This document shows positions 49,801 through 61,909 of a stretch of 64,000 bases of DNA, piece by piece (position 1 is the stretch's first letter; every line of letters starts with the position of its first letter). The notes under the pieces were generated by a model. It searched no databases, was not told the origin of the DNA, and saw only the letters and a program-made list of their open reading frames with translations. The stretch is from Trichoplax sp. H2 (lineage: Eukaryota; Placozoa; Uniplacotomia; Trichoplacea), in contig NOWV01000288.1 of the NCBI GenBank assembly GCA_003344405.1, forward strand, positions 1 through 64,000. The letters are read 5' to 3'. A program made the translations under genes and the position numbers.

Positions 49801-51285
49801 AAGAATAGATTACTATTAAAATAGCATTAAATTTCTACTATCTTCAAAATATGTTAGCACAAAATAGCTGGAGCATTTTATTTATCATATAAAGCTCAAG
49901 AACTAAGATCCTAAAAAAGTTATGGTCTTTTTTTAGAGATGTTGATGCTCACAGTATTCAGTGTTACAAGTATAGGAAATGTCATGATTTATCGTTCTTG
50001 CAAGGAATTCAAAAACTATCATAATTCAACATCACAACTTTATTTGAAAAATAAAAACTTTTAAACGATATATACGACGTATAATGCTACCATACTACCT
50101 AACATCGTTGTAAACAATTTAATTCATTCTATTATTGATCGTTTTGGGCGATTATGAATATATTTATCATTAACCAATGATACTAGTTATAATATTAGCA
50201 TACGCGTTTGTTAGTAATTTCTATAGAAATTAGCGAAAATGGGAATCGGAGAAAATTCAGTTTTCATTTAATAATCAGGGACTTTTCCTATTAGAAATTT
50301 GCAGTAATTGTCTCTAACATCTGGCTCTATCTAGTGTTACTTGACTACCGTTGAATGTCTTATGATCGGATAACCTTCTGTCTAGTAGACCTACTGGAAA
50401 GAAGTTGGAATTCGAATTGTAACAAACCTGTCTTGTAAACTCTTTTTGATTGAATTGAACAAAAACATTGTGGCAACAGAATTTATTACTAATTTTTCAT
50501 CAATTTGAGATACCGCGCACGGTAATAGCATACAAGGTTCTGGTAGAAAGGTACAATTTCTTATAACAATAACGTCAGATCTTAAAAATCGAGAACTAAG
50601 AACTAAATCTAAAATTCTTACTACACAAAGATCGTGAACACGATTCTTAAGTTTACGTCAGATGAACTTACTAGATACAGTATACGAACAAGAATCTCGG
50701 ATTAGCGTAACCTTCAAATAGGATGAAATTAACGTGGATTTCGTATTATTTTTGAGCTATATCTAATTTACTCCAGCACAAATTTTGATAACAATAACTT
50801 ATCTCGCAGCCTTACTGTATAAATAAAGTAACTAATTAAAACCTGACTAATCTAAAAATATCAATATTTTACGAAATATCATTTTATAAGCTTCGTAGAG
50901 CTGGTGGAACTAACAGTAATTACATTAATTACTGATCATCTGTTAAATTTATTCCAGCGATCTTGTTATCGGAACAACAGTATTTACAAACTTATGCCAC
51001 TAATGCTCTAAATGTTTCTCAAAAAAAGGATCTAAAACTAATAAAACCACTGTTAAGAATGCTTGTTATTCTGATCTATTCAACTATAGAAAAGCTAGTA
51101 CCTTAAGGAACATTAAACACTAAAATTTAGCTATTAAAGTTATACCCTACTCTATATTATGACAAAAATCTTTACCATCTAAAAAATATAACAAATTGAT
51201 CAATTCCTAATATTATCCAAGAATCTATTAAGTCATAAAATCTTCAGTCTCGCTTCTTTGTTGACTAATTTTTAAAGGAATGCTT
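46875..51285. other. Long stretch with no supported gene
   Basis: About 4.4 kb between a GPCR remnant and GPCR 2. An 84-codon minus-strand open frame (46869-47123) has no recognised relatives. A short inverted repeat (GCTCTCCA near 47922 and TGGAGAGC near 47984) is too small to assign. Nothing else is supported. Confidence 0.5.
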
Positions 51286-52245
51286 TCAATCAGGTATGAT
51301 TTGCTGGTGTTTAAATAAAGATATCGCGGCCGCTCGAAAAGTTTTATTGTATAGCATGTATATTATCGGATTTTGAATCAATGATAGATTGAGAATGATT
51401 GCACTCATAGTTATCCAGACAGCAATGGCCGGATTTTTAATAAGTAGTTCTGTTAAATGGATTTTTAAACTGCCAAAGATTAGCAGGTTAGTAGTCATTA
51501 TGGTATTATTGATCATAAAGATTAGAGTAGCTATGATCATCATTTTGGTTGCATGAATTTGACGATTAGTATGTGATGAACGATTTAAATTCGTGGCCTG
51601 TGATTTTGCTATTAGCCTAATCTTCCGAATAACGTGATAATATAAGTATGTGACTGTAATTAAGGGCAGCGGATATGTTAATATCACTGCGAAGTAGCGA
51701 AAAATTAGGAGTGTGGTATCCGTATTACGGAATAATATTAAATCACAAGCGTAGTTATAGCTTAGATTAGCCTTTATCAAGAAAATCACAGGAATCGCTG
51801 ACGTACAGCTAACAATCCAAATAGCAATAATAACCATAATTAGAAATGTAGGTTTCTGCAATGATGATTTCTTGTTATGTTCAGCCATAATAGTAATGTA
51901 GCGGTCGATACTGATTACTGTAAATGAAAGTGCTGAAATTAAAGAGGAGCAATTATATCCGTAATAGTTCCATTGACATAAAATTGTATAATCCGATTCA
52001 GTAAGTAATGACATCTGCAGTTGTAAAACGTTAAACATGCTGTAAAAAGCAGTAAATAACTGTCCTAAGATATCAGAAACAGCCATATTAGCAGATAAGA
52101 TATATGAAGGTGTATGAAAATTCTTAGTGTTGTATATGGTTGCTAAAAGAACACAATTAGCAAATATTCCTGCTAAAGATATCGGGATGATAGCAATATT
52201 TCCTAAATATGTCGACGAAAAATTTGGTGATCTGCTTTGATTCAT
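51286..52245 (-). CDS. Rhodopsin-class GPCR 2
   Basis: Intronless, 319 residues from the first ATG (52245, MNQSRSPNFSS, with an NxS glycosylation site and a second NFS). The open frame extends ten codons upstream without ATG. TM1 has GIFAN, TM2 NMAVSD (the conserved Asp), TM3 ends in DRY (114-116). C90 and C167 fit the extracellular disulphide. The TM6 entry is RQIHATKMMIIAT, and TM7 ends QNPIIYMLYN, here with a classical NPxxY. Of the three receptors this one keeps the standard G-protein switch motifs best, apart from the missing CWxP in TM6. Ligand unknown. Confidence 0.9.
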   Translation of the reverse strand: MNQSRSPNFSSTYLGNIAIIPISLAGIFANCVLLATIYNTKNFHTPSYILSANMAVSDILGQLFTAFYSMFNVLQLQMSLLTESDYTILCQWNYYGYNCSSLISALSFTVISIDRYITIMAEHNKKSSLQKPTFLIMVIIAIWIVSCTSAIPVIFLIKANLSYNYACDLILFRNTDTTLLIFRYFAVILTYPLPLITVTYLYYHVIRKIRLIAKSQATNLNRSSHTNRQIHATKMMIIATLIFMINNTIMTTNLLIFGSLKIHLTELLIKNPAIAVWITMSAIILNLSLIQNPIIYMLYNKTFRAAAISLFKHQQIIPD

Positions 52246-53736
52246 ATCGAATAAACTATGCACATTTAACTGCAACGCGTTTAGGAATTATTTACAATAT
52301 TCAGGACGCAAAATGTCTACCATTCCTGGTTATATTATTAATAGGGTCGAAGGCAGCTTCCAGTTCACTTCTACGCATGTAATAGCTGGGCTTCATCTCA
52401 ATCTATTTACCGATTTAATGACTATGTGAGTCTTTGGGTAGCAATTCTCGAACTATAATTCCTAAATCTTTTTGAGCCTTTTATAATGGTTGTTTAAATA
52501 TTCTTGTTTGATTGGTGAAAATTTTACCAATAAAGATAACAAGAGAATCAACTCATTGACTTATAACAACTGTTATAGCTATAATTTCAAACAAATAACT
52601 GCCAACATTTCCCAGGAAGTTAATCACAAGCAGAGCATTGTCAAGTTTATTCAAGATATGAAGAATTGAAATCGTTTCATTAATTAAGATTCTGAAATTA
52701 ATTAGGAGCATAAAAGAATTTAGTTTACGTGATATTTGGGCAACTGTCGAAGTTTTCTATTAAGTAATTAAGCCTAATTTCCTTCGCTATTGGCAATTTA
52801 ATTTTCTACATATGGTACTCATATTTATTATACATTTTCGTGTACATATCTACATTTCATCAAACTGAAACTTAAATTTACAATCATACAAGATATTATC
52901 AGACTTACATGATAATTATTATGCGGTAAATAAATCTGCGTTGGGTATGAGTGTTCCTTTAAGCACGTTTACATATTTTACAGCGAAGTATCTAATTCAT
53001 AAATTTAAGTATAGCATATGCTAATATTTTATTAATAAAAAATTTCTTGACATCCATTTTTATTTGTTTCTCAGTTATTGACGGCAGCCCATAATGAACA
53101 TTTATGAGGTTAGCGTTTTAGCAGCTAGTAATTACATACCGTTTATCTCAATAAAAGTTATTTAGAATAAGTTCACATTCAGTCGAGAATTGATTTTAGC
53201 ACTATGAATATTTCTTTGGGTAAAAATATTATACGAGTATAATTTTACGCTATACATCATTTATTATACCACTTTACTCAATGGGATGTATTCCAGCTTA
53301 TAAATTGTACTTTATGTTTAATTCAATATTCCATTAGCTAACGTATTATTGTCTCAATGGAAAACTTGTGATACCTTAGCTAACGTTTATTATACACAGT
53401 GGTAGCACGTATCTTTAGCGTGTGACAAACCCTGCTTTTCTTTACTAATGGATCAGTTAATATCGAATAAATTTGCTAATAAACTATAATTCGCGTTTGA
53501 GGATTACAAGATTAAGATGATCTCTTAGAAAAATTTAAGAAGAGGAATATCTTCTCATTTCTTGATTACGGATGTATTCAACGATCTGTATTTGCTAGAG
53601 TATTTGTCTGGCTATCTAATAGGATGCTTTAATGCATACCAAAACGTGCATTTTCCTATCTACTAACGTAATATAATACTATCATATTGCATTTAAACAA
53701 TCAAGAAATTTGTGAAAAATAAATCACAAATCAGTA
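52246..53736. other. Intergenic between GPCR 2 and GPCR 3
   Basis: About 1.5 kb; no coding or RNA feature recognised. It must contain the promoter of GPCR 2 and the 3' end of GPCR 3. Confidence 0.5.
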
Positions 53737-54724
53737 TTAAGGTCTCTTGCAAATCCGTAAGAAATGTTGACGAAAGCTACGATTGTAAACGAAAAATAGA
53801 ACAGGGTTTTGGAAAGATGTCGATGTTACGAGTATATTTATTGTCATAAGGAAGGCTATAACAAGTGAATTTCTAGAGGCTACCTCCAGGATTGGTATAT
53901 TTGATGTGCCAAGCAATAAAGATAGAATATAAAATGGTAGCGTACATAACATGTATATTATGGTAGCCAGGATCATCATTTTGGTAGCTCGGATTTGAGG
54001 ATGATGATTTGACTCGCCTTGTGCATTAGTATGCTGAAGCATCGTTGAAGAATTTATTCGTTTAATGACATGATAGTAACAATATATTGCAATTACTAAT
54101 GGAATAGGAAATGATATTATGTTATGAATATATAGAGCAATTGCAGCTGCTTGAGAAACATTATTAATATTTTGGAAACTGCATAAGAAGTAAATTTCTT
54201 TACTAGATTGAATCATAGAAATAACAGGAATACTAAAGCAAAGTCCAATGATCCAAATGACAGTTATAGTCGCAGATAATATTTTTACTTTTTGAAATGG
54301 CGAGCCCGAACTTTTCTTTCCAGTAATTGTCAAATGTCTATCAATACTTATGGTCATAAATGATAAAGAGGATATTGTAAGTGATGCTACAAAGCCGTAT
54401 AAATTTCCTTGACAAATAATTTGGAAGCTAGATAAATTAAAACTAGCATTTCTTAATTGAATCGCATTAAATATGGTGTAAATAAATGCGAAAATTAAGA
54501 CCATGATATCTGAGATTGCCATATTTACCGATAAAATATACGACGGTGTATGAAATTTCTTTGTTCTATAGATAGTAATAATCAATTGAATATTGATGAT
54601 AATTCCAAATATATGAATCGAGCCTAAAATAGCGGGAGTAACTACCGATCCAGTGATTAATTGCGTTTGATTTAAAGGGAACCTTGTAGCAGTGTTGTTA
54701 ACTTGCACTAAATTTTTATCCGCC
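53737..54724 (-). CDS. Rhodopsin-class GPCR 3, start codon removed by LTR insertion
   Basis: The frame reads from GCGGATAAAAATTTAGTG through seven TM segments to KRP and a stop. Landmarks: TM2 NMAISD, TM3 end DRH in place of DRY, TM6 entry PQIRATKMMILAT, TM7 QNPVLFFVYN. The matching uninserted copy at 54883-55032 shows the original start, ATGGCGGATAAA (MADKNL...), giving a 329-residue receptor. In this copy an LTR-like element begins between AT and GGCGG of the start, and the inserted sequence puts a TAA in frame two codons before GCG. No other in-frame ATG occurs before TM2. So this allele should not make a full receptor unless a non-AUG start is used, while the empty allele would. Confidence 0.88.
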
Positions 54725-55380
54725 TGTTAATTCCTTTTTAGTTCGTTAGTCGGTTAGATAGTCAACTAGTTTTTCAATTGATATTTAATTGTAAAGACTA
54801 TAATCTTGGGTGCCAAGATTCCTTCAGTAATAAATGATAGTAAATCTCTGACTATCTCGTCTNNNNNNNNNNNNNNNNNNNNAATAATCAATTGAATATT
54901 GATGATAATTCCAAATATATGAATCGAGCCTAAAATAGCGGGAGTAACTACCGATCCAGTGATTAATTGCGTTTGATTTAAAGGGAGCCTTGTAGCAGTG
55001 TTGTTAACTTGCACTAAATTTTTATCCGCCATTCTGCAAATTTGTGAAAATATTCCAAGTTTGAGTTTATTTTTGGGTGCTTACTTTAATGCAGTTTGCA
55101 ATTAAAAAAATGCTACGGTACACGAAACATTATATGCATTTAAATTATGTTCTCGTTCTCTTGCAACGTTTTTAAATACAACTAGAGTTTAAGTTAAAGA
55201 TTTGAAGCCAATTACCGCCNNNNNNNNNNNNNNNNNNNNAATTATACCATAGTATTCGGTTGTTGGAACTGAACTATTTGGTGATATAGCTAATCTCGCC
55301 TCTTTAAGTTAGTAAGTGGCGTTCTACGCAAGGATTGGCGTGTGTAGACTACTTTGTCACTAGTGGTGTGTGACACCGCC
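54720..55380. mobile_element. Solo-LTR-like insertion, heterozygous, mis-chained in assembly
   Basis: The element starts TGTTAATTCC at 54725 and ends GTGTGACA at 55375 (TG...CA ends), flanked by the 5-base target duplication CCGCC (54720-54724 and 55376-55380). Its middle is hidden by N gaps. Taking the related copy at 196-382 as a guide, about 20 bases are missing, so the element is roughly 300 bases: the size and ends of a solo LTR. Between the gaps lies an uninserted copy of the site (54883-55219). No gag or pol frame is present. Confidence 0.85.
54883..55219 (-). other. Empty-allele contig with the intact GPCR 3 start
   Basis: Bounded by two 20-N gaps. Its first half repeats the GPCR 3 5' coding sequence (54575-54724) with a Phe/Leu difference (TATRF versus TATRL). 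Its second half repeats 55376-55566, the upstream region, with small indels. The start ATG is at 55030-55032. It is best read as the alternative haplotype placed in the scaffold gap, not as a second gene. Confidence 0.85.
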
Positions 55381-55566
55381 ATTCTGCAATTTGTGAAAAT
55401 ATTCCAAGTTTGAGTTTATTTTTGGGTGCTTACTTTAATGCAGTTTGCAATTAAAAATGGTACGGAACACGAAACATTATATGCATTTAAATTATGTTCT
55501 CGTTCTCTTGCAACGTTTTTAAATACAACTAGAGTTTAAGTTAAAGATTTGAAGCCAATTACCGCC

Positions 55567-58500
55567 GTAATAACTTATTTGAGATTGTTTACACTTAGAA
55601 CACCTGCCATTTTTAAATTTAATTATAGGTATCACAATATCAAATTTAATGACATTATGATGCTTTAAATTTGAAAAAATTAAAAATAATTAACTGCTAT
55701 CGATATGATATTTATTATACAGTATAAGCTATGTTGAAGTAATAGGATATTTTTTATTCAAATATTGTTCAGTGGAGTGAAATCAATTAATGTCACTACA
55801 GTAATAATTAAAAGTCCTTAGGCATTGTAATCCCATAGATTATATTTATTGGGAGTAAATGGTCCATATCTTTAATATTATAAAAATAACATTTCTGCCA
55901 TAGCTGATATTCATGAAATTAACGTTATTTTTATGTTTTATTGCATTTAGATATTTAAGTAATTCTAGTATTTTTTAATTCTATAAAATACTTCTTATTT
56001 AAAATTAAGACAAGTCATGATTATTCAGGAATTGGATATTGGTTGAATGTATTCATTGTAATCGGGATAAATTTTTTTGTCAAAAAGATTGTGTAGGTGA
56101 ATGGACTGAAGTTTAAATTAACATAGATTAAGCATATTATGCTCTATGTGATCGGAATGCTATATGCTACGGTAATAGATCGAATAAAATTCAGTATTAC
56201 AGATATCAGCATTTTTAAGAGCTTTGATCTAGATTACAGTTTACCTATTACGATTACCTATCCTAAGGGCGTAGAAAAAGTACTATAGATATTAGCTAGT
56301 AGTACTGCTTGGAAATTTTAATTCAAATCAATTCATTAATATAGTTATTTAATTCTGTACTTCCGTTTCGTGATCTTAAATGATGATATCATTATTATTA
56401 GTTGCCAATACATTTTGTTTAAGATAAATTTACTAGTCTTGGTCAAACACTTGCTAAAGGCATAGTTTGTCTAAAGTTTTCTACAGACTTTTTGCGGCAC
56501 CTTTAAATGAAAGAGAAGCGAACAACAAAGTTCAGTTACAGAAAGTAAATCTGAATTTAGATATTCTAGATGCTCTTTCTATTTATATCTAGTGAATTTT
56601 GCTCTTGGTAGTTGATATTTAGTGAAATTTAGTAATACTGTACTAATGTAATTTGATTCAACATGAGACCTGAAAGTAAAAAGCATTAGCAGATGGGGCT
56701 TATTTAAATTATTTGATGACTATAGCTCTTTATGTCAGCCTTTAATTAGCTATCTATTTGCATGCATTCCTTCATTCCGAAAACGAATATTGCTGACTCT
56801 AGAAAGTCTTTATTTCAAATACGTTACTGAGGAAATTTGCATGTAAACATAGAAATAAGCCATAAAAGCTGTTCTGTTTTGCTATATCTTAATATTCATG
56901 GTTAGCAAAATATAACGGGATAACGTCGTTACTTTGCAATCATGTTCAGGATATAAAGCATTCGTGTAATTGTGATTAATAATAGAATCTCTAGTTTACA
57001 GAGCGGGAAGTTTTTGGGACTTTCATATTTCCCTTTTCATTTACTAATTAACGACATTACTCCAGAAAATGTGAACTTAATGTAGTGCTGTAGTTATCAG
57101 TAACTAATGTTTATATGGATTTTCTAAGAAGGAACTCATTTTTCAATAAAATTAGGGCTCAGTTTTATCTGTGAGAGACTAGTAGTATTATGGTAGTCGT
57201 GATTTTGTTATGCGTTGTTATATATTGTACTGGCATACTAGTACCTTAGATATTCTGTAACTCGTGTACTATCTACGGTACGTCTTAAATTGGCTCTGGC
57301 TCATAAAACTGAAATGCTATTGTGCTAAATAATGCTAATATGTTGATATTGGTTATATATTGTACGCATGGTCAATGCATATATATTCTGTAACAACTAA
57401 CGTTATGGAGGTTTTCATTTAATCTAATTCTCGAGTAGGGAAGGGTTTGTCTTAGTCAGTCATCAGGCTGCAATTTGAATCACTGATTATATCCGAAGAT
57501 ATATATAGGGTTGTAGGAAAACTAGATTACGTTAAGCCCCGGGTAAATAAGATAGTAGATTGGAGGAGTTAGAGGCACTCTATTAGGTGTTATAAGCCGA
57601 GCAGATTATTAGTGGATAGTGCTAGAGATGTTAGTCGTACAGTTAAGTGGGACTGCATGGTGCCTCGATAAGCAGCACCAGCACGTTTCAGTAAATCACC
57701 TATGATTGGCCCAAGGTAAGGGATGACGATCATACGTATCTTGGGGTCTTGCATTCGCAAGAACCATATTAAAAATCAACTACAATAAGGAGTAGCATAC
57801 GTTAAGGGCTAAAATTCCCTTGTGTGACTAGATACTGTAAGATTGGAAATAGCACTGATCATAAGTGTGCAGTCGAATAACGTCTGAATACCCATTAGTA
57901 AAATATAGGTAATTTTAATGTTTGAGCATCATCGCACGTTGATTAATAATGTATCGTGAACTGCCGCTCTAATATAATAGGAGTACCAATAATTCCCAAC
58001 GGCAGACAATTAGTAAACCAAATTTCAACAACTGCTCTCCTTGCCGGTAGGTGATCATCCACAGTTAGAGTGGTATTATAGCTAGATGTCGGAAAGACAA
58101 ATCAGACAGTAGACTCGTAGTATTAGTTTCTATAGCGAGACATTCGATTTGTTGCCTTTGCTCAAGTAAATTTTTAAGTTTTTAATAATTGACCTAGTTA
58201 AATTTGTTTACTGGCTCTTAAAATTTTTACGTAGTAGTATTTTCTCCACCGTAATGTTAAAATTTAATAGCAATAAACAGCTTAGTAACAAAACCTATTC
58301 TACTGACTGTAATAAAAGTGTAAATCACAGAAGTAATTTTATAAAAACAGATTTATTACTAATTCTCGATTCAGATATTAATAGAATAACAACCTCTGAT
58401 AGGCAAGGAAAACTTCCTATAACAGCAGATCTTAAAAAGAAGGGCTAAAAACAACAATGACAGAAAAGCGTAGCTGCTTAAATACGTTATCTAACTTGTT

Positions 58501-59284
58501 TACACATAACAATACAAGCTTATTGTTTAAAATCTATCTTATCAAGGAAGATAATCGAACGCATTCGCTGTGGAGGTCTTACTAGGTAATTTAGTAAACA
58601 AGGAATTAATGAAAAGGGCTTGAATAGTTAGCGACTTCTGTTAGAGTTTACTTGTTATTGTTACGAAAATATTCTTCCCTGACGCACTTAAGATAATTGA
58701 TCCTATCATTATCGGTGATTTTTTAGTGAAATGCATAGTGACATCAGGTCATCAAAAGCAAAAAAGGTCAGGATTCTTTTTGTTCATATAGTCGACCAAG
58801 AAAGCCCTTGCAGATCACCCAAAAATAATGCTTCTGAATTTCGTATAAGCTATCTTTTCTGTTTTAATTGTTACGATATAGAAAAAGCATTGTTTGCTTT
58901 TCCTACAATATACTTAGAATGATACGAAGCGTTTATCCCCAAAGGGGTTAAAGTATAAATAAGACTGTTTAGAAATTATTGCCGTAAAGGCTTATTAAAT
59001 TTTCATCAACCATAACTGGTAATTTGAAAACATGCCGATAGTATTTAAGAATTCACTATTAACTGTACTACCGTAAAGTGATGAAACATATTCTATATTC
59101 AGATAATTTTTAATCGCAGATTAGCCAAATTAGAGAGTGTTAATTGTAATTTCGAAGATAATTTAAATTTATTGCCAATAGCATGTTACAATAAATTTAT
59201 TTAAAAGTTGAATGTTATTAGTAATGATCGAATTTCAATATTTCTTGCTCTAGATTTAAGTTATACTAGCTTTATTTCGGAAAC
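55567..59284. other. Intergenic, no supported gene
   Basis: About 3.7 kb. Two plus-strand ATG frames (58254-58448 and 58731-58922) have no recognised relatives and could be chance. Around 57530-57760 the sequence is less AT-rich and has a small possible hairpin (GGTGC...GCACC near 57660-57685); I could not match it to any known RNA. Confidence 0.45.
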
Positions 59285-60060
59285 ATGGATTTCAGAATCA
59301 GATTGCTGATAGTAGCGTGTGCCTTATTTATGATAAGTGCGAGTGTAAGCGCCGATAAAGATATCTCTGAGTTAATAGAAGAGGAAGAAAGCAATGCAAA
59401 AGAATTTGAACCAGAAGAAGATCGAGGTGATGATGTTCAATTTTTGATGGATCGAGAAACTTTTGATTCTGAGATAAAAAGTGCAGAAGATAAGGTCAGA
59501 GAAGTCTTCGATACTTTGTGTCCATAATAAAATGCATCTGCTAGTAACGTGTTGCTAAGGGTTTAAGATTATTTTGTGACGACCTTAGCTTATGATAGAC
59601 TTTTTCCTTTTATTATATTGCTTATATATTCGTCGTTTTTGATTTGCAATGCATTTTAGCTATCCTTATAATCTTAATATTTATCTTTTAATAAATCCTA
59701 ATACGTCTTTTGTTATTTTACATCTACACCATTAATAATATTTGTAAATGGTTTATGCGTAGAAATTGTGGGGTCGGCGTCGTCGTCGTCGACTACGACT
59801 ATCTGGTATTGCACCTGAAGGGAAATCACAGGTAAGTTTTCAGTTTTAAATTTGCAAAATTACTTTGTCCTATGTTGGGATAAAATCATTTTTTATCTAC
59901 TATATTAAGTTTTGGGGACGCCGTCGCCGTAGACGACCGAATCGTCCTAGTCCTGGTAAATCTATGGTAAGCTACAAAATTATTTCCAGATCTTATTAAG
60001 ATTTAAATTATAATTATCATGAACCTATAGGTGAAAATGTCACCTAGATGTAGAAAATAA
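59285..60060 (+). CDS. Secreted acidic-pro/poly-Arg peptide precursor, four exons
   Basis: Exons 59285-59494, 59763-59831, 59910-59966 and 60031-60060, all GT-AG and all phase 0, join to 121 residues ending at TAA. Residues 1-23 are a signal peptide (LLIVACALFMISASVSA). Residues 24-70 are very acidic (about 20 Asp/Glu against 6 Lys/Arg). The C-terminal 51 residues carry about 21 Lys/Arg and one acid. Exon 2 encodes KLWGRRRRRRLRLSGIAPEG then KSQ; exon 3 encodes FWGRRRRRRPNRPSPGKSM. They are one repeated module, x-Trp-Gly-Arg6 ... Gly-Lys-Ser. Exon 4 adds VKMSPRCRK. Trp-Gly-Arg-Arg is a classical amidation plus prohormone-cleavage site, so peptides ending LW-amide or FW-amide could be released. 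Equally, an acidic pro-piece before a cationic peptide is the layout of arminin-type antimicrobial precursors. If intron 1 were retained, exon 1 would read on to a stop at 59527. Not a family I recognise by name. Confidence 0.7.
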
Positions 60061-61900
60061 GAAATTGTTATATTTATATGTTCATACTGGAATACATGCG
60101 GAGTTTGTAATTCAAAGTTTCTACTAGACAATTAATAGCAAAATTGTAGCTTAGTCATCGTCTATTCTTAACTTTAACTTGAATCTCAGCTTCTCTTATC
60201 AATTAGCTATTATTATTTTAAAAACTTTGTTCGTTATCAACCGTTAATTACACCTCAACGTTTATTTTGATAATTTACAAGCTTTACTGTCTGAACTCAT
60301 TATCTTTAAAATAGCTTATCCCAAGAAAGTGTATTGTAGTATTTAAAAGATGTTATAGTAACAAAACATTCTATATCGATAATGCTTAATAACGAACTTT
60401 AGCTCATGCTTCCACATACTGAGACGTCGAAGTGTATATTTGAGTGGTTAAGTAATCTAGATACTTACCACATTAAATATATGATGTATTTGCTCTAGTA
60501 GAGGTAAATCATGATTTAACTGATACCTAATTTTGCGTTTAACTATATAGGAATGGTAAATAATCTATGTTTTGAGAAGATAGAACCCGCCATGTTGATT
60601 TTTAGTTAGGAAATTTGTCTTGTTAAATTTATGCTAGGAGTAAACACTAGGTTTTCTTCATGGAAAAATATCCTTAGTAACCGACGGTCAGTCATTACGA
60701 AGATGATTAGTATAGAGTTTTCCTAATCGTTATATTTTGCATGTTAATTGTACTTTGGACAATAAAATACTATGTCTATCTGAAGAGGTTAAGAGACTGA
60801 TTCGTTTTTATGATCACTTCGTGATTAATTAAGAAATTGTTTCAAAAATATTATTTCCGAGATAAATGAGTTTCAGTAGCAATTAAATATCATACATTAA
60901 TTTACTCTAACATTAATTGTGATTTTCGATATACTTCAAAAGAAACGAAATAATAGGCTTGCTTTTGTCTATTGATAAAGTTTACGAACATATGTTGTAG
61001 AATGTTTCTAAGTTTTGCCAGATCTTTCTAAGATAGTGTTGAAAAGAAATGACATGAAGGCAAGTAGTAAATATCGTACTTAAAGCAATATCTTTAAACT
61101 TAATTTAACATCTTCCAAGGAAAATTTCAATCGCCTAAAGAAATCATATCACTGAAATAACTATAGCTTTCGTCGTATCACTACTACAATTGTGATACGG
61201 ATAACTTTCTAAATATGAAAGTATAGCTAGCTCTAACTTGGTTGCTACTAAGTGTCTTCAGCCACTTTGACCTAATTAAACTACCTTAGTCAGTTAAGTA
61301 CTTATGAAATGCTTCACTCTAGGTAAAAACCTTTAATAAATAAGCACTTTCACTACAGTTTCATCAATTGTACATATTTCTCCTTTCAGATATTTAAGTA
61401 TGAAGCTCTTTATACCTTTAGCAAGGTTAGCACGTACACAAGTGATATTCAAAACATATACAAATTATACATTCTCTATAGTAAATTAATTCTAATATAG
61501 ATTTATATGAGATTCATTCCTATTAATTCATTTTACTCGCTATTTAGTTGGACAATTAACCACTAGCCATACTTTCTTGCAATAATGTACGAAAAAAATT
61601 AATTTAAAGATACCACCCCAAATTCCCATTGACAACACAATTTAAAACTAATCTCTATCACTACAACAGTTTCTGAAATTAACAATCGAATCATATTTCC
61701 AAGAACAGTTTTGCGAGCGCAAATTACACTATTTTATTAATTAAAGAATATTCTAGTAAACATTTATGATTTTAATTTATCTTTATGTTATCTATACTGT
61801 AGCAAGCTGTTAGTAGTGAAGAAAGTTGGCTAGCTTATTTATTCACTTCAGATATGGGTAGACCTTATTGACAGCGTGAAAATTCTAATGCGATATAATA
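60061..61900. other. Downstream region, no supported gene
   Basis: About 1.8 kb of AT-rich sequence after the peptide-precursor gene. No further Arg6 module exon was found here or in intron 1. Confidence 0.5.
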
Positions 61901-61909
61901 GTAACCTAT

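Noticed and set aside
54766-55032. A separate short GPCR-like gene starting MADKNL
   Set aside because: It reads through an N gap and is the empty-allele duplicate of the GPCR 3 start, not an extra gene.
57530-57760. Possible small nuclear or transfer RNA in a less AT-rich patch
   Set aside because: No A/B-box pair, acceptor stem or recognisable snRNA motif; only a short hairpin.
59341-59346. Alternative splice donor GTAAGC inside the signal-peptide region of the precursor
   Set aside because: Using it would remove the acidic segment; the open acidic frame and the in-phase donor at 59495 make a better model, though it is not excluded.
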